Origin: a bacterium
Lineage (GTDB): Bacteria > Vulcanimicrobiota > Xenobia > Xenobiales > Xenobiaceae
Reading direction: 5' to 3'
Length of the DNA: 6,131 nt
Assembly: GCA_017444165.1 (NCBI GenBank)
Contig: JAFSXH010000186.1
Location: forward strand, 1 to 6,131
Of the stretch, positions 5,737 to 6,131 are shown piece by piece. The notes under the pieces are model-generated. The model saw only the letters and a program-made list of their open reading frames with translations. It searched no databases and had not been told where the DNA came from. Numbering within the stretch: position 1 is the first letter of the stretch; each line of letters opens with the position of its first letter. The translations under genes and the position numbers were made by a program.

Positions 5737-6131
5737 TCTTTTTTCTCCTCACTGTTAAAGTTTATGCGCTTTTCTTCCACAACCAATGGCCTTTTCATTA
5801 TTCTTATATTCATGGCCATAACATACTCACTTAATAAACCTAGAAATAAAAGTAGAATGCCCCCGATAAAATATATAGATATTAGAAAAGGAGCGTAACC
5901 CATAACGAATTTGTCCCACATACACAATTTTAGCACAAGAAAGATCGAACCTATTACAAAAGAAAAAAACGAAATCACGAATCCTAAAAACGTAGCTAGA
6001 CGCATTCCTGCCTTTGTGTAGCTAGTAAAACTGAGCATAGCGGCATCATACAATGTATAAAAATTATTGTGGGTGTGTCCAGCTTTTCTTTCCAATTGTG
6101 TGTACTCTATATCTTTGCGCTCTGGCCCCAA
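5733..6131 (-). CDS. Family 2 glycosyltransferase (polyprenyl-phosphate sugar transferase type), C-terminal part only
   Basis: The reading frame enters from the right edge, so the catalytic GT-A domain is outside the window; 132 codons plus the stop remain. The first residues (GPERKD, then ERKAGHTHNNFYTLYDAAM at about 14-32) match the end of the catalytic domain in DPM1/GtrB/ArnC-like enzymes. Two hydrophobic helices follow, at about 45-69 and 79-103. The tail SEYVMAMNIRIMKRPLVVEE (101-120) resembles the GEY-x-R-x-Y-x-E-x-K-x-RP ending of this group, and a charged cytoplasmic end (EEKKE) closes it. Such proteins usually transfer a sugar from a nucleotide donor to undecaprenyl phosphate at the inner membrane, but acceptor and sugar cannot be read here. 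The TTG at the edge is not taken as a start because homology continues through it. Its stop overlaps the rfbF start by four bases, placing it in the same operon. Confidence 0.85.
   Translation of the reverse strand: MGPERKDIEYTQLERKAGHTHNNFYTLYDAAMLSFTSYTKAGMRLATFLGFVISFFSFVIGSIFLVLKLCMWDKFVMGYAPFLISIYFIGGILLLFLGLLSEYVMAMNIRIMKRPLVVEEKRINFNSEEKKE
5745..5750 (-). promoter_or_regulatory. Ribosome binding site of rfbF
   Basis: GAGGAG on the minus strand lies eight bases before the rfbF ATG, inside the last codons of the glycosyltransferase. It fixes the rfbF start and, with the ATGA overlap, supports coupled translation. Confidence 0.8.

Noticed and set aside
5308..5898. A 196-codon open frame on the plus strand across the rfbF/glycosyltransferase junction
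   Set aside because: It lies antisense to two confidently identified genes, has no recognisable domain, and its composition follows the opposite strand. It is a shadow frame.
6129..6131. TTG at the right edge as a true start giving a 132-residue small membrane protein
   Set aside because: The first 30 residues match the end of a GT2 catalytic domain, so the frame almost certainly continues beyond the window.
1..6131. tRNA, rRNA, CRISPR, insertion sequence, riboswitch or JUMPstart-like element
   Set aside because: Almost every base is coding, the gaps are at most 18 bases, and no repeats or structured noncoding stretch were seen.

Overview
All seven genes in this window lie on the minus strand, so transcription runs from right (6131) to left (1). 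They form one tightly packed operon segment. No gap exceeds 18 bases and three junctions are 4-base start/stop overlaps. Both outer genes are cut by the window edges. The content is a nucleotide-sugar cluster of the kind found in O-antigen or other surface-polysaccharide loci. GC looks to be in the low-to-mid 40s percent by eye. CDP-3,6-dideoxyhexose genes are typical of Gram-negative O-antigen loci, so a Gram-negative bacterium is the best guess; I cannot name a genus.

Layout in transcription order: (1) the C-terminal end of a family 2 polyprenyl-phosphate-type glycosyltransferase with two membrane helices (6131-5733); (2) rfbF, glucose-1-phosphate cytidylyltransferase (5736-4963); (3) rfbH, the PMP/[2Fe-2S] C3-dehydratase E1 (4944-3592); (4) and (5) a transketolase made as two separate chains, the TPP-binding half (3575-2730) and the pyrimidine-binding/C-terminal half (2733-1804, overlapping by ATGA); (6) an extended SDR sugar reductase/epimerase (1787-879); (7) rfbG, CDP-glucose 4,6-dehydratase, starting at a GTG (882) and running off the left edge.

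RfbF, RfbG and RfbH would convert glucose-1-phosphate to CDP-glucose, then CDP-4-keto-6-deoxyglucose, then the 3-deoxy glucoseen intermediate. An E3-type reductase, not in this window, would complete CDP-4-keto-3,6-dideoxyglucose. That ketone is the known substrate of the TPP enzyme YerE, which with the reductase YerF makes the branched sugar yersiniose. Here a split transketolase and an SDR sit between rfbH and rfbG, in the place one would expect such enzymes. The main hypothesis is that they perform an analogous two-carbon branching at C4, using a ketose-phosphate donor instead of pyruvate, followed by reduction. This would give a 3,6-dideoxy-4-C-(dihydroxyethyl)-type CDP-sugar. The gene assignments are firm; the joint reaction is inference.

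No RNA genes, mobile elements, CRISPR arrays, promoters or terminators were seen. The window appears to be an internal slice of a longer transcript.
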